The position numbers and the translations under genes are program-made. Below the pieces are notes generated by a model, which had not been told where the DNA came from, searched no databases, and saw only the letters and a list, made by a program, of their open reading frames with translations. Source: Psychrobacillus psychrotolerans (lineage in GTDB: Bacteria > Bacillota > Bacilli > Bacillales_A > Planococcaceae). Taken from it: a DNA stretch of 64,000 bases. The stretch lies in contig NZ_FOXU01000005.1 of NCBI RefSeq assembly GCF_900115805.1, forward strand, positions 186,001-250,000, in the 5' to 3' direction. Each line of letters begins with the position of its first letter. The stretch's first letter is position 1. This document shows, piece after piece, positions 16,192-24,915 of this stretch.

Positions 16192-18549
16192 ATGAGAAAA
16201 GGATGGAAAATAACTGCTTGGCTTATAGGTACTATCGTTGCGTTAGCAGTTATTGTCGTTGTAGGTTTGAACCTGTATTTATCTAGCACAAAAGCCATTA
16301 TCGAAGGTGAACTTGCAATGAAGGTGCTAGACGCAGATGTAAAAGTAGTACGTGATGCAGATGGGGTACCACATATTACTGCACAATCAGATGCTGACCT
16401 TTACCGTGCGCAAGGATTTGTGCAAGCACAGGATAGACTTTTTCAAATGGATTTAGCTAGAAGACAGGCTAGTGGGCGTTTAGCAGAAGTGGTAGGAGAA
16501 TCTGCGGTAGATACAGATAAGTTTTTCTTAACCTTTAGCTTACGTGATGCTGCTGAGAAATCTTATGATGGATATAGTGAGGAAGCGAAGGAAGTATTAG
16601 AGTTCTATGCAGAAGGGGTCAATGATTTTATCGAATTTGCGAAAGAAGAAAATAAATTAAGCTATGAGTTTAAATTACTTGGATATGAGCCAGAAGAGTG
16701 GACTCCAACTGACTCATTAGCAATTGGAAAGTATATGGCATATGACTTAGGTGGAAATTGGTCGACACTTGCAATACGACATTGGGCTATAAATGAATTG
16801 GATGAAGAAAAGGCGAAGGAACTTTTTATTACTTATCCTGAGAATGCAAAATCGATTATAGAGGCGAATATAAGTAAACCAGTAAATGTAAGTGGTCACT
16901 TTGACTCATCGGTTTTACCGAATGAATTTAACGGTAGTAATAACTGGGTTGTGAGTGGGGACAAGACAGCTAGTGGTCTTCCACTACTTGCAGATGATCC
17001 ACATTTGGGATTGAGCACACCATCTGTATGGTATCAAATGCATTTAGAATCACCAGAACAGAATGTTAGTGGTGTTATATTTGCTGGGATACCCGGCATT
17101 ATTCTTGGTCATAACGAAGATGTTGCTTGGGGTGTAACCAATGTAGGGCCGGATGTGCAGGATCTTTATATTGAAACACCAAACCCAGAGGATCGGACCC
17201 AATTCTTATATGAGGGGAAATGGGAGCAAGCAGAGGTTCGTAATTCACCTATTAAAGTAAAGGGACAGGAGGATATACCTTTTGAAGTAGTGGTAACTCG
17301 ACATGGCCCAATTATTTCAGATGTCGTATTCAAAGAGGAAGAAGCATCAGCGTTATTTTCCATGCAATGGACTGCGTTAGCTCCAACACTTGAATTACAA
17401 GCAATCTTAAAAATGAATAAATCTGCTGATTGGGAAGAATTTGAAGTAGCACTAGAAGACTTCCATGCACCAGCTCAAAATTTTGTATTTGCTGCAAAAG
17501 ATGGGACCATTGCCTATAAAGCAAATGGGAAGATACCTTTAAGAAAGACCGGGGATGGCCAATTGCCTGTTCCTGGAGACTCGGCGGAATACGATTGGCA
17601 AGGATTCGTTCCTTATAACGAGCTACCTGTTGTTGTGAACCCGGAGGAAGGCTATATAGCGACTGCAAATAATGAGGTCGTAGATGATTCCTATCCATAC
17701 CATATTACTGATTTTTGGGCTCAATCATATCGGTATGAGCGAATTGCTGAAGTACTGGAGAGCAAATCGGATTTCACAAAAGAAGATATGATGGATTTAC
17801 AGATGGATCAAACGAATCTATACGCTAAAGAATTCTTGACACAGATGCTTGGATCAGTTGAAAACTTAGATACCAAGGATGAATATAAAGAAATCCTTTC
17901 CTTAGTGAAGCAGTGGGATCAGGTAGATGATAAAGAGCAAGCTGCTCCGCTAGTTTTTCATAAATGGATGAAGGAGTTACCTCAGACATTACTCGAGGAA
18001 GAAATGCCAGAGGATGTATATTCGATGTTGCCAGGAAAAGGTAATATTTCAGATCAATTATTACGAAAAGGCTATAATAATGAACAAAGTGCTTGGTTAG
18101 AAGCATATGGCGGTGTAGACAAGTGGGTATATGACTCATTTGTGAAAGCAACCGAAGAAATATCCGAAGAGTTTGGTTCAAATGAAAAGAAATGGAAGTG
18201 GGGAGATTACCACCAGTTAACATTTGATCATCCACTGGGAGGGGCCTCTCCAATCTTGGCTTATCTCTTAAATCCAGATCCAGTTCCTATAGGGGGATCC
18301 AATATTACCGTGCAAGCAGCCGGTTTTGGAGAGGATGGAAAAGTGGACCACGGAGCGTCCTGGCGATTTGTAGCAGATTTGGCTGATTTAAATGAGGCCT
18401 ATCACATCGTAGGGCCGGGACAAAGCGGTCATATGAAATCCGAGTGGTATCATAGCCAAGTAGATGACTGGGCAGAAGGAAACTATCACACTACCGTAAT
18501 AGACGGAGACATCAAAGAAGGATATGAACTAATATTAAAAGCAAACTAA
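16192..18549 (+). CDS. Penicillin acylase family Ntn-hydrolase
   Basis: A 785-residue secreted or membrane-anchored amidase precursor: a signal anchor (about residues 8-28, ITAWLIGTIVALAVIVVVGL), the alpha-chain start VKVVRDADGVPHITAQSDADLYRAQGFVQAQDRLFQMD, a spacer, then the self-cleavage site GSNNWVV with Ser249 as the future N-terminal nucleophile of the beta chain. The family hydrolyses amide bonds of penicillin G, acyl-homoserine lactones and related compounds; the natural substrate here is unknown. The ATG at 16192 follows GGGGGCAAGG. Monocistronic with a clear terminator. Confidence 0.92.
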   Translation: MRKGWKITAWLIGTIVALAVIVVVGLNLYLSSTKAIIEGELAMKVLDADVKVVRDADGVPHITAQSDADLYRAQGFVQAQDRLFQMDLARRQASGRLAEVVGESAVDTDKFFLTFSLRDAAEKSYDGYSEEAKEVLEFYAEGVNDFIEFAKEENKLSYEFKLLGYEPEEWTPTDSLAIGKYMAYDLGGNWSTLAIRHWAINELDEEKAKELFITYPENAKSIIEANISKPVNVSGHFDSSVLPNEFNGSNNWVVSGDKTASGLPLLADDPHLGLSTPSVWYQMHLESPEQNVSGVIFAGIPGIILGHNEDVAWGVTNVGPDVQDLYIETPNPEDRTQFLYEGKWEQAEVRNSPIKVKGQEDIPFEVVVTRHGPIISDVVFKEEEASALFSMQWTALAPTLELQAILKMNKSADWEEFEVALEDFHAPAQNFVFAAKDGTIAYKANGKIPLRKTGDGQLPVPGDSAEYDWQGFVPYNELPVVVNPEEGYIATANNEVVDDSYPYHITDFWAQSYRYERIAEVLESKSDFTKEDMMDLQMDQTNLYAKEFLTQMLGSVENLDTKDEYKEILSLVKQWDQVDDKEQAAPLVFHKWMKELPQTLLEEEMPEDVYSMLPGKGNISDQLLRKGYNNEQSAWLEAYGGVDKWVYDSFVKATEEISEEFGSNEKKWKWGDYHQLTFDHPLGGASPILAYLLNPDPVPIGGSNITVQAAGFGEDGKVDHGASWRFVADLADLNEAYHIVGPGQSGHMKSEWYHSQVDDWAEGNYHTTVIDGDIKEGYELILKAN

Positions 18550-18555
18550 AATTGG

Positions 18556-18588
18556 CAGCCGAAGGTGTTTATCTTCGGCTGTTTTTTT
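18556..18588 (+). terminator. Terminator after penicillin acylase gene
   Basis: Stem CAGCCGAAG / CTTCGGCTG with a T7 tract. Confidence 0.9.
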
Positions 18589-18679
18589 ATATTAAGAGGA
18601 AATGAAGAGTAAAAGCTACCCTGTTTTTAAGCGATAAAATCTAAAATAGTAAAAACATTCAAATACTCATTAGAATAAG

Positions 18680-18735
18680 TTGCATATTAAATATTCTGAA
18701 CATATACTGAATATAACAATCAAACAATCATTTGA
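18680..18735 (+). promoter_or_regulatory. cadC-cadA promoter and CadC-type operator
   Basis: TTGCAT (18680-18685), 17-base spacer, TATACT (18703-18708). Just downstream lies TCAAACAATCATTTGA (18720-18735), an inverted TCAAA/TTTGA pair resembling the operators used by ArsR/SmtB/CadC repressors. Placement over the transcription start fits metal-relieved repression; binding is inferred. Confidence 0.6.
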
Positions 18736-18748
18736 ATGAGGTGGAAAT

Positions 18749-19123
18749 ATGCAGACAAAGGATATGTGTGAAGTAACAAAGGTGAACGAAGACATAGTGT
18801 TTTCCATAAAGAACCAAATACCAGATTTAGGAGCAGCAGCTCAAATCTTTAAAGCACTAGCAGATGAAACAAGGTTGAAGATAGCATTTGCATTAACAAT
18901 AGAGGAAGAACTTTGCGTTTGTGATGTGGGTGAGATTATAGGTTCATCTACAGCTACAGCATCTCATCATTTGCGATTTTTAAGAGACTTATCCCTTGCT
19001 AAATCAACACGTAAGGGAAAACAAGTTTATTATTCCTTAGCAGATCATCATGTGAACGCGTTAGTAAAAATCGCATATGAACATGCAATAGAAGAAGGTG
19101 AAAAGGATGGTAAAAGTAGCTAA
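18749..19123 (+). CDS. cadC: ArsR-family metal-responsive repressor (CadC-like)
   Basis: A 124-residue winged-helix repressor: FKALADETRLKIAFAL, the metal-sensing ELCVCDV motif in the alpha-3 recognition region, ATASHHLRFLRDLSLAKSTRKGKQVYYSLADHHV with the C-terminal His pair, and an additional N-terminal Cys (DMCEV) as in CadC. Binding of Cd/Pb/Zn releases DNA. The ATG at 18749 follows GAGGTGG. Its end overlaps cadA by 17 bases, so the pair is translationally coupled. Confidence 0.92.
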   Translation: MQTKDMCEVTKVNEDIVFSIKNQIPDLGAAAQIFKALADETRLKIAFALTIEEELCVCDVGEIIGSSTATASHHLRFLRDLSLAKSTRKGKQVYYSLADHHVNALVKIAYEHAIEEGEKDGKSS

Positions 19124-21203
19124 ACAAGAATATCGATTAGAAAATCTTTCATGTGCCAATTGTGCCATGAAATTTGAGCAAAATATAAAAAAACTTCCTG
19201 ATGTAGAGGATGCAACAGTTAACTTTGGTGCTTCTAAAGTATCGGTCATTGGTAAAGCAACAATAGGGGATATTGAAAAAGCTGGGGCGTTTGATGGCAT
19301 AAAAGTGACTACAGTCAAACAAAGTCAATTAGAAAAAATTCCTTTTTTCAAACGGAAAGAAAATATACTCACGGTTATTTCATTTGTATTTCTAGTTATA
19401 GGGATTATCGCATCGTTCACTTATGAGGAAGCACATCCACTTTCTATAGGGTTATTCATGATTTCTATAGTAGTAGGAGGCTTCGATTTATTTAGAGGTG
19501 GATTAGCCAATTTATCTCGTTTTTACTTCGATATGAAGTCGTTAATGACTATAGCTATTATTGGTGCAGCAATTATTGGAGAGTGGCGCGAGGGAGCGGT
19601 AGTAGTATTCTTATTCGCGGTGAGTGAAGCTTTAGAGGCTTATTCGATGAATAAAGCGCGTCAATCCATCAGTCATTTAATGGATATTGCGCCACCTACT
19701 GCAACGATCCGCAAAGATGGAAAGTTAATAGAGGTTGATACAGAGTTTATACAAATAAACGATGTACTAATTGTGAAACCAGGGCAAAAAATTGCAATGG
19801 ATGGAATTGTACTGAAAGGTACTTCTACAATCAACCAGGCGTCTATCACCGGTGAATCATTACCAGTTATGAAATCGGTAGACGATGAGGTATTTGCTGG
19901 TACGTTAAACGAAGAAGGATCACTTGAAGTACGAGTGACTAAGAGAGTAGAAGATACAACAATTGCGAAAATCATACACCTTGTTGAAGAGGCGCAAGCG
20001 GAAAAAGCACCTTCTCAAAAATTTGTAGATAAATTTGCAAAATATTATACACCTGCAATTATCATGATAGCTATATTAGTAGCTATAATTCCTCCGTTGT
20101 TCGGATCAGATTGGCAAACATGGATTTACCAAGGGCTTGCGGTATTAGTTGTGGGTTGTCCATGTGCGTTAGTAGTATCAACTCCCGTTGCCATTGTTAC
20201 GGCAATCGGAAATGCAGCAAAACAAGGTGTATTAATCAAAGGTGGTATTCACTTAGAAGAGATTGGTCGACTTCAAGCAATTGCATTTGACAAAACTGGC
20301 ACGCTTACCAAAGGGTATCCAGAGGTAACGCATGTAGAAGCAGATGCACCAAAAGACTTTATCCAAAAAGTAATGTCCATTGAAATCTACTCTCAGCATC
20401 CATTGGCAAAGGCTATTGTAAAATATGGTGCAAAAGAGCATATTCAAAGTGTAGAAATCGAGCATTTTCAATCTGTCACTGGCAAAGGGGCAGAGGGTAT
20501 AGTGGACGGAACAAAATGGTCAGTTGGAAGTGTTAGTTGGATTTCTACTATCAGCACTGTTTCCTTTGAAGTCATTACTAAAATTGAACGGTTACAAACG
20601 GAGGGTAATACAGTCATGCTAGCTTCGGCAGATGGTGTATATCAAGGGTTTATAGCTGTAGCAGATCCAATCCGTGAAACTAGTGTAAATGTGTTAGAGC
20701 AACTGAAAAAAGCAGGGATAAAGCATACTGTCATGCTAACAGGAGATGACAAACGTACGGCAAACGCTATCGCAACAAAACTAGGTCTGACGGACGTAGA
20801 AGCAGAGTTAATGCCAGAACAAAAACTTTTTGCCATAAAAGCATTAAAAGAAGAGTACGGCACGGTTGCAATGGTTGGAGATGGTGTTAATGATTCTCCT
20901 GCACTAGCAGCTGCATCAGTTGGTATAGCGATGGGTGGAGCAGGAACAGATGCGGCACTTGAAACAGCGGATGTGGCTTTAATGGCTGATGACCTAGATA
21001 AGTTACCTTATACAATCCGATTAAGTCGAAAAGCATTGCATATTATTAAAGAAAATATTATGTTTGCATTAGGATTAAAAATAATTGCATTGCTACTCAT
21101 TATTCCAGGATGGTTAACTTTATGGATTGCTATCTTTGCAGATATGGGGGCTACTCTATTGGTAGTGCTTAATTCATTAAGACTTATAAGGATAAATAAA
21201 TAG
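19107..21203 (+). CDS. cadA: P1B-type heavy-metal exporting ATPase (CadA-like)
   Basis: A 698-residue membrane ATPase that pumps Cd/Zn/Pb out of the cell. In order: one HMA metal-binding domain with CANC (Cys16, Cys19), membrane helices, the intramembrane transport motif CPC (351-353, VVGCPCALVVS), phosphorylation site DKTGT (395), the SHP-type histidine segment SQHPLAKAI and the hinge GDGVNDSPAL (about 591). The CPC plus single CxxC domain and the preceding CadC-type repressor support the divalent soft-metal group over copper. The ATG at 19107 follows AAGAAGG. Confidence 0.93.
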   Translation: MVKVAKQEYRLENLSCANCAMKFEQNIKKLPDVEDATVNFGASKVSVIGKATIGDIEKAGAFDGIKVTTVKQSQLEKIPFFKRKENILTVISFVFLVIGIIASFTYEEAHPLSIGLFMISIVVGGFDLFRGGLANLSRFYFDMKSLMTIAIIGAAIIGEWREGAVVVFLFAVSEALEAYSMNKARQSISHLMDIAPPTATIRKDGKLIEVDTEFIQINDVLIVKPGQKIAMDGIVLKGTSTINQASITGESLPVMKSVDDEVFAGTLNEEGSLEVRVTKRVEDTTIAKIIHLVEEAQAEKAPSQKFVDKFAKYYTPAIIMIAILVAIIPPLFGSDWQTWIYQGLAVLVVGCPCALVVSTPVAIVTAIGNAAKQGVLIKGGIHLEEIGRLQAIAFDKTGTLTKGYPEVTHVEADAPKDFIQKVMSIEIYSQHPLAKAIVKYGAKEHIQSVEIEHFQSVTGKGAEGIVDGTKWSVGSVSWISTISTVSFEVITKIERLQTEGNTVMLASADGVYQGFIAVADPIRETSVNVLEQLKKAGIKHTVMLTGDDKRTANAIATKLGLTDVEAELMPEQKLFAIKALKEEYGTVAMVGDGVNDSPALAAASVGIAMGGAGTDAALETADVALMADDLDKLPYTIRLSRKALHIIKENIMFALGLKIIALLLIIPGWLTLWIAIFADMGATLLVVLNSLRLIRINK

Positions 21204-21222
21204 CGTGTACGGAGGCGGGAAA

Positions 21223-22347
21223 ATGAAGCTTACGGAATGGACGATGGAAGAACAAGAACAACTGATCCACTTCATGACGACGAATAGTTGGCCGTATCAT
21301 GGAAACTCACACCCAGCAAGAGAACTAATCGAAAAAACGATTGAAGAAGGCGGATATCAATCGGATGAAGTTAAAACCTTTTGGATTGAAAATGAAACAA
21401 ATGAAAAGGTTGGTTTCGTAAAAATTTATGACCTACGAGATGAAATTCCTCTTTTTGACTTGCGAATTGCAGATCATGCGAGAGGTAGTGGTTACGGACC
21501 GGAGGCATTAAAGCTTGTAGCTGAGTATGTATTCCAACTACCAGAAGCGAAAATTCGTTTAGAAGGACATACAAGACAGGATAACTTTGCAATGCGCAAA
21601 ACTTTTGAACGAGCTGGATTTGTAAAAGAAGCACAACTTCGACAAGCATGGTTTTCTCCTAAAGAGAGTTCCTATTACGATGCTGTAACGTATGGTCTAA
21701 CGAGAGAAGATTTCTTAAAAGGAACTGCAACTCCCGTGAAGTGGGATGAAGATTTCCCTAAGACTTATCCTGCTAAAGAAGAGCTAACCTTTGCGGAGGA
21801 GTTTTACACAGAACGATTGTTGATACGAGCTCCAAAGGTAGAAGACGCGGATGAAATTTGGAAGGCGGTAGTCAATTCGGATGCTGCACTGAAAGAATGG
21901 ATGCCATGGGCCCAAAAAAAGCAGTCATTGGAGCAAATTACAACGAATATACGTCAAGCAGTTGCCGACTTTATAACTAGAAAGGATTTACGCCTGCAAT
22001 TGTATTTAAGGGAAACAGGAGAATTTGTAGGTGCTTCTGGATTGCATCGAATTGACTGGAACGTTCGGAAATTTGAAATTGGCTATTGGATTGATAGTAA
22101 GTTTGAGGGGAAAGGCTTAATGACAGAAGCATGTGAACGCATAACACAATTTGCATTCGAGGAACTACTGGCCAATAGAGTAGAAATTCGTTGTGATAGT
22201 GAAAATGTTCGAAGTCGCTCTGTAGCCGAAAGAGCTGGGTTTAAGTTGGAGGGCATACTTCAAAATGATTCTTTATCTGCCGATGGGGAAAAATTGAGGG
22301 ACACCTGCATATATGCCAAAGTCAGGGAATCTCAAGATTCTATTTAA
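21223..22347 (+). CDS. Tandem GNAT acetyltransferase (two fused GNAT domains)
   Basis: A 374-residue protein made of two GNAT domains. The N-terminal one (about residues 1-165) has LRIADHARGSGYGPEALKLV as its acetyl-CoA loop; the C-terminal one (about 185-374) looks like RimJ/RimL or spermidine-type enzymes (TERLLIRAPKVEDADEIW, FEGKGLMTEACERI, NVRSRSVAERAGFKLEG). Substrates unknown. The ATG at 21223 follows GGAGG, 20 bases after cadA; it may be read through from cadA but need not share its role. A strong terminator follows. Confidence 0.88.
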   Translation: MKLTEWTMEEQEQLIHFMTTNSWPYHGNSHPARELIEKTIEEGGYQSDEVKTFWIENETNEKVGFVKIYDLRDEIPLFDLRIADHARGSGYGPEALKLVAEYVFQLPEAKIRLEGHTRQDNFAMRKTFERAGFVKEAQLRQAWFSPKESSYYDAVTYGLTREDFLKGTATPVKWDEDFPKTYPAKEELTFAEEFYTERLLIRAPKVEDADEIWKAVVNSDAALKEWMPWAQKKQSLEQITTNIRQAVADFITRKDLRLQLYLRETGEFVGASGLHRIDWNVRKFEIGYWIDSKFEGKGLMTEACERITQFAFEELLANRVEIRCDSENVRSRSVAERAGFKLEGILQNDSLSADGEKLRDTCIYAKVRESQDSI

Positions 22348-22378
22348 AATTTCAATTTGAATATCAATGAAAAAATAA

Positions 22379-22407
22379 AAAGGTGTTGCCGTTTAGGCAA
22401 CACCTTT
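22379..22407. terminator. Bidirectional terminator
   Basis: Stem AAAGGTGTTGCC / GGCAACACCTTT with a 5-base loop between the GNAT gene and the convergent small membrane gene. Confidence 0.88.
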
Positions 22408-22409
22408 CT

Positions 22410-22565
22410 TCATAGTGATCGTTTTCCACTGATTAGTTGAACTACAAAAATGATACCCGCAATGATTAGTAGTGCATGAATAAATCCGCCGCCAATCTTT
22501 AATACTAAACCAAGTAGCCAAAGTACGATTAATACTACGATAATTCCCCATAAAATTCTACCCAT
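22410..22565 (-). CDS. Lmo0937 family small membrane protein (51 aa)
   Basis: A 51-codon gene that is easy to miss. It begins MGRILWGIIVVLIVLWLLGL, has two membrane segments separated by a KIGGGF turn, and ends GKRSL. This matches the small Lmo0937-type family found across Bacillota. GAGGA precedes the ATG at 22565 at good spacing. On the minus strand a near-consensus sigma-B promoter lies upstream (GTTTAA - 14 - GGGTAA), suggesting a general-stress gene. Molecular function unknown. Confidence 0.85.
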   Translation of the reverse strand: MGRILWGIIVVLIVLWLLGLVLKIGGGFIHALLIIAGIIFVVQLISGKRSL

Positions 22566-22609
22566 TTCATATCTTCCTCTCTTTATTTAATTTATCAAGT
22601 GATGTTGAT

Positions 22610-22644
22610 ATTTAAATTTTACCCGTTTGGGTATAGTATTAAAC
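22610..22644. promoter_or_regulatory. Overlapping divergent sigma-B-type promoters
   Basis: Minus strand: GTTTAA (complement 22639-22644), 14-base spacer, GGGTAA (complement 22619-22624), driving the Lmo0937-type gene. Plus strand: ATTTAA (22610-22615), 13 bases, GGGTAT (22629-22634), driving the ComFB-like gene. Both fit the sigma-B consensus GTTTAA-N12-15-GGGTAT and overlap each other. Confidence 0.6.
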
Positions 22645-22682
22645 ATGCTTCACTTTTTATATGCATGAAAGGAGTGTTATCA

Positions 22683-22952
22683 TTGCTTACTAATGTGATG
22701 CAAGAAATAGTTCATAGCCTTGTCAGAGTGATGATGAGAGGGTCCGAGTATCAAACCTTTTGCAAATGCGAACAATGCGAACGAGATATTATTGCCTTGA
22801 GTTTAAATACATTACCTGCTCATTACGTTACAACAGAAAAAGGAAGAATAGCCGTTTTTGAGCGCTTAAATACAGCAGAAAACTTAGAATGGATCAACAA
22901 AAGAATTATCCACTCCATCTATGTTGTGGGTAAGTACCCGCATCGTCACTAA
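22683..22952 (+). CDS. ComFB-like late competence domain protein
   Basis: An 89-residue protein matching the ComFB family: an opening amphipathic helix (NVMQEIVHSLVRVMM), a zinc-ligand-like cluster FCKCEQCERD, then IALSLNTLPAHYVTTEKG. The TTG at 22683 is chosen because AAAGGAG lies 8 bases upstream; no ATG fits. ComFB sits in the B. subtilis comF operon but has no known biochemical role; here it is not next to comFA or comFC. A sigma-B-like promoter upstream suggests stress control. Confidence 0.8.
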   Translation: MLTNVMQEIVHSLVRVMMRGSEYQTFCKCEQCERDIIALSLNTLPAHYVTTEKGRIAVFERLNTAENLEWINKRIIHSIYVVGKYPHRH

Positions 22953-22982
22953 AACCTTGTCTTTTTTCGATAAGGTTTTTCC
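22951..22982 (+). terminator. Terminator after ComFB-like gene
   Basis: Stem AAAACCTT / AAGGTTTT (22951-22958 with 22972-22979) followed by T. Confidence 0.65.
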
Positions 22983-23025
22983 TCTGTTTAAATATTAATA
23001 GATAAATGCTTTTTGCTCAGACTTT

Positions 23026-23205
23026 TTCTAGTTCCAGCGCCTAGCCCCTCGAGTCGTTTCAGACTTGCGGGGCCGCAGGATGCGGGTCAGTCAGTCGTTG
23101 CGACACGATGTCGCGAACTTCGACTGACTTCGACTGGGCAATGAGCGCCTTATTCCAATTCTTCCAACGCATTTCGGGGCTAACATAGGCGCTTGCACCT
23201 TTCAA
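23026..23205. repeat. GC-rich dispersed intergenic repeat with hairpins
   Basis: The 335-base gap between the ComFB-like gene and mntR holds an island much richer in G+C than its surroundings, opening with CCAGCGCCTAGCCCCTCGAG, a motif I associate with dispersed intergenic repeats in Bacillaceae genomes. It contains a nested hairpin: AGTCAGTC (23089-23096) with GACTGACT (23122-23129) around GCGACA/TGTCGC, and an outer GCGCCT (near 23040) with AGGCGC (near 23187). No coding sequence is convincing in it. Confidence 0.55.
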
Positions 23206-23287
23206 GATATAGGAATAAATATCTAGAATTGTGATAGGGTCTTTATTGTAGTAAAATATATAGAGCAAAGATGAGAGGAAGATAAAT

Positions 23288-23716
23288 ATGCCAACACCAA
23301 GCATGGAAGACCATATTGAACAAATTTATTTGTTGATAGAGCAAAAAGGATATGCTCGTGTGTCTGATATTGCAGAAGCATTGTCTGTATTACCATCTTC
23401 CGTAACCAAAATGGTTCAAAAACTTGATAAAGATGGCTTCTTAATATATGAAAAGTATCGAGGGTTAACTCTTACGGCAAAAGGAATGAAGCTCGGAAAA
23501 AAATTAGTAAAAAGACATGAACTTTTAGAAGATTTCTTGAGAATTATTGGCGTAAAGGAAGAGAATATTTACAATGACGTAGAGGGAATTGAACACCATT
23601 TAAGTTGGAACTCCATCGACCGTATTGCAGATTTGGTATTATTTTTAGAGGAAAATCCAGCATTACAATCCAAGTTAATGGAATTACAAGAACCAGAAAA
23701 TGAGCAAACCTTGTAA
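23288..23716 (+). CDS. mntR: Manganese-responsive regulator MntR
   Basis: A 142-residue DtxR-family repressor that binds Mn(II) and represses manganese uptake genes. It matches B. subtilis MntR in length and sequence: [34 protein letters not shown] with the metal ligand Asp8-type residue, [22 protein letters not shown] in the wing, then the ligand segment [14 protein letters not shown] and [11 protein letters not shown]. Start ATG 23288 after GAGAGGAAG. No transporter gene is adjacent. Confidence 0.95.
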   Translation: MPTPSMEDHIEQIYLLIEQKGYARVSDIAEALSVLPSSVTKMVQKLDKDGFLIYEKYRGLTLTAKGMKLGKKLVKRHELLEDFLRIIGVKEENIYNDVEGIEHHLSWNSIDRIADLVLFLEENPALQSKLMELQEPENEQTL

Positions 23717-23958
23717 ATGTTGTTTAAAGGAATACCACATGATACATACAATCTTTGGGAATGATAGAGGTTGAGTTTTAACACAAAAAGTAGAATATAA
23801 TCTTTTGTGTGTATGAGTTTACAATAGAGTTTATGATTTATATGAATCGGCTATAGGGAAGTAGCATAACCTTTTTTGCAGTCTAATCACTTTATATATA
23901 ATTCAGAAGAAGCGAGTAAAGATCGATACCATATTTGGTGAGAAGGAGAGCGGTAATT

Positions 23959-24819
23959 TTGATAGGAACAGCATCAGGAGAAATAGTAAAGTTACAAGTG
24001 AAAGAACAGGACGGATCGAAATGGATTTTAACATATGATGGAATGGATATTCCGTTAAATGCATCTGAAGCACCAGAGGGCGTAGAGGTAGGTGGCACAA
24101 TAGAAGCATTCTTATTTGTGGACAGACGTGGAAATCTATCTGCCACAACACAGCTTCCATCTATTCAAAAAGGCACATACGGATGGGCTCGTGTCATTAA
24201 AGTAGTCGATAGAGATGGCGTTTTTGTTGATATCGGTACTTCTAAGGAAGTTCAGGTTAAAGAAGATGATCTACCAAAAATAAAAGAACTATGGCCTGCT
24301 GTTGGAGATCATTTATATATGACACTCCGTACCGATAAAGATGGTGAGTTATTCGGTCGATTAGCAACTGAGGACCGAGTAGAAGAGCTATATATAGATG
24401 CACCAACGACATTATTCAATCAAAATCTACAAGCACGTGCATACCGCTTGCTTCCTGTAGGTACGTTTTTGTTAAGTTTTCCTGAAAACTATCGAATTTT
24501 TGTACATGAGTCAGAACGCTTTAATGAACCGCGGTTAGGTGAAGATTTAACAGTACGCGTTATTGACGTGAAAGAGGATGGATCTTTGAATGGTTCCCTT
24601 TTGCCACGTAGACATGAACGTCTAGGAGACGATGCAGAATCTATATTCCGTTACCTGAATGATGTTGGTGGTAAAATGCCATTCACAGATAAGTCTTCTC
24701 CAGATGAAATTCAAGAAATGTTCAGTATGAGTAAAGCTGCTTTCAAACGCGCCCTAGGTAAACTTATGAAAGATAAAAAAATTGTTCAAGAAGATGGTTG
24801 GACACAATTGAAAATGTAG
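23959..24819 (+). CDS. cvfB: S1-domain RNA-binding virulence/regulatory protein CvfB (YitL)
   Basis: A 286-residue protein of the CvfB family: three S1-like beta-barrel modules (for example GWARVIKVVDRDGVFVDIGTSKEVQV and LTVRVIDVKEDGSLNGSLLPRRHERLG) and a C-terminal winged-helix module (MFSMSKAAFKRALGKLMKDKKIVQEDGW). CvfB binds RNA and alters virulence gene expression in Staphylococcus; its role in bacilli is less defined. The start is TTG 23959, with AGAAGGAGAG at proper spacing. Confidence 0.92.
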   Translation: MIGTASGEIVKLQVKEQDGSKWILTYDGMDIPLNASEAPEGVEVGGTIEAFLFVDRRGNLSATTQLPSIQKGTYGWARVIKVVDRDGVFVDIGTSKEVQVKEDDLPKIKELWPAVGDHLYMTLRTDKDGELFGRLATEDRVEELYIDAPTTLFNQNLQARAYRLLPVGTFLLSFPENYRIFVHESERFNEPRLGEDLTVRVIDVKEDGSLNGSLLPRRHERLGDDAESIFRYLNDVGGKMPFTDKSSPDEIQEMFSMSKAAFKRALGKLMKDKKIVQEDGWTQLKM

Positions 24820-24826
24820 TTCATAC

Positions 24827-24870
24827 GGAGTAAAAAGAATCGATTAGTCGGAACTTTTTACTCCTATTTT
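24827..24870 (+). terminator. cvfB terminator
   Basis: Stem GGAGTAAAAAG / CTTTTTACTCC (24827-24837, 24854-24864) followed by TATTTT. Confidence 0.75.
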
Positions 24871-24915
24871 CGTATTATTGAGGGAATGGAAGAGAAAGGA
24901 AAGGGGTTAAATAGT

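Noticed and set aside
23059-23304. Minus-strand open frame of 81 codons across the GC-rich repeat and the mntR start
   Set aside because: It runs through the repeat hairpins and over the mntR ribosome site, has no ribosome site itself, and changes composition midway.
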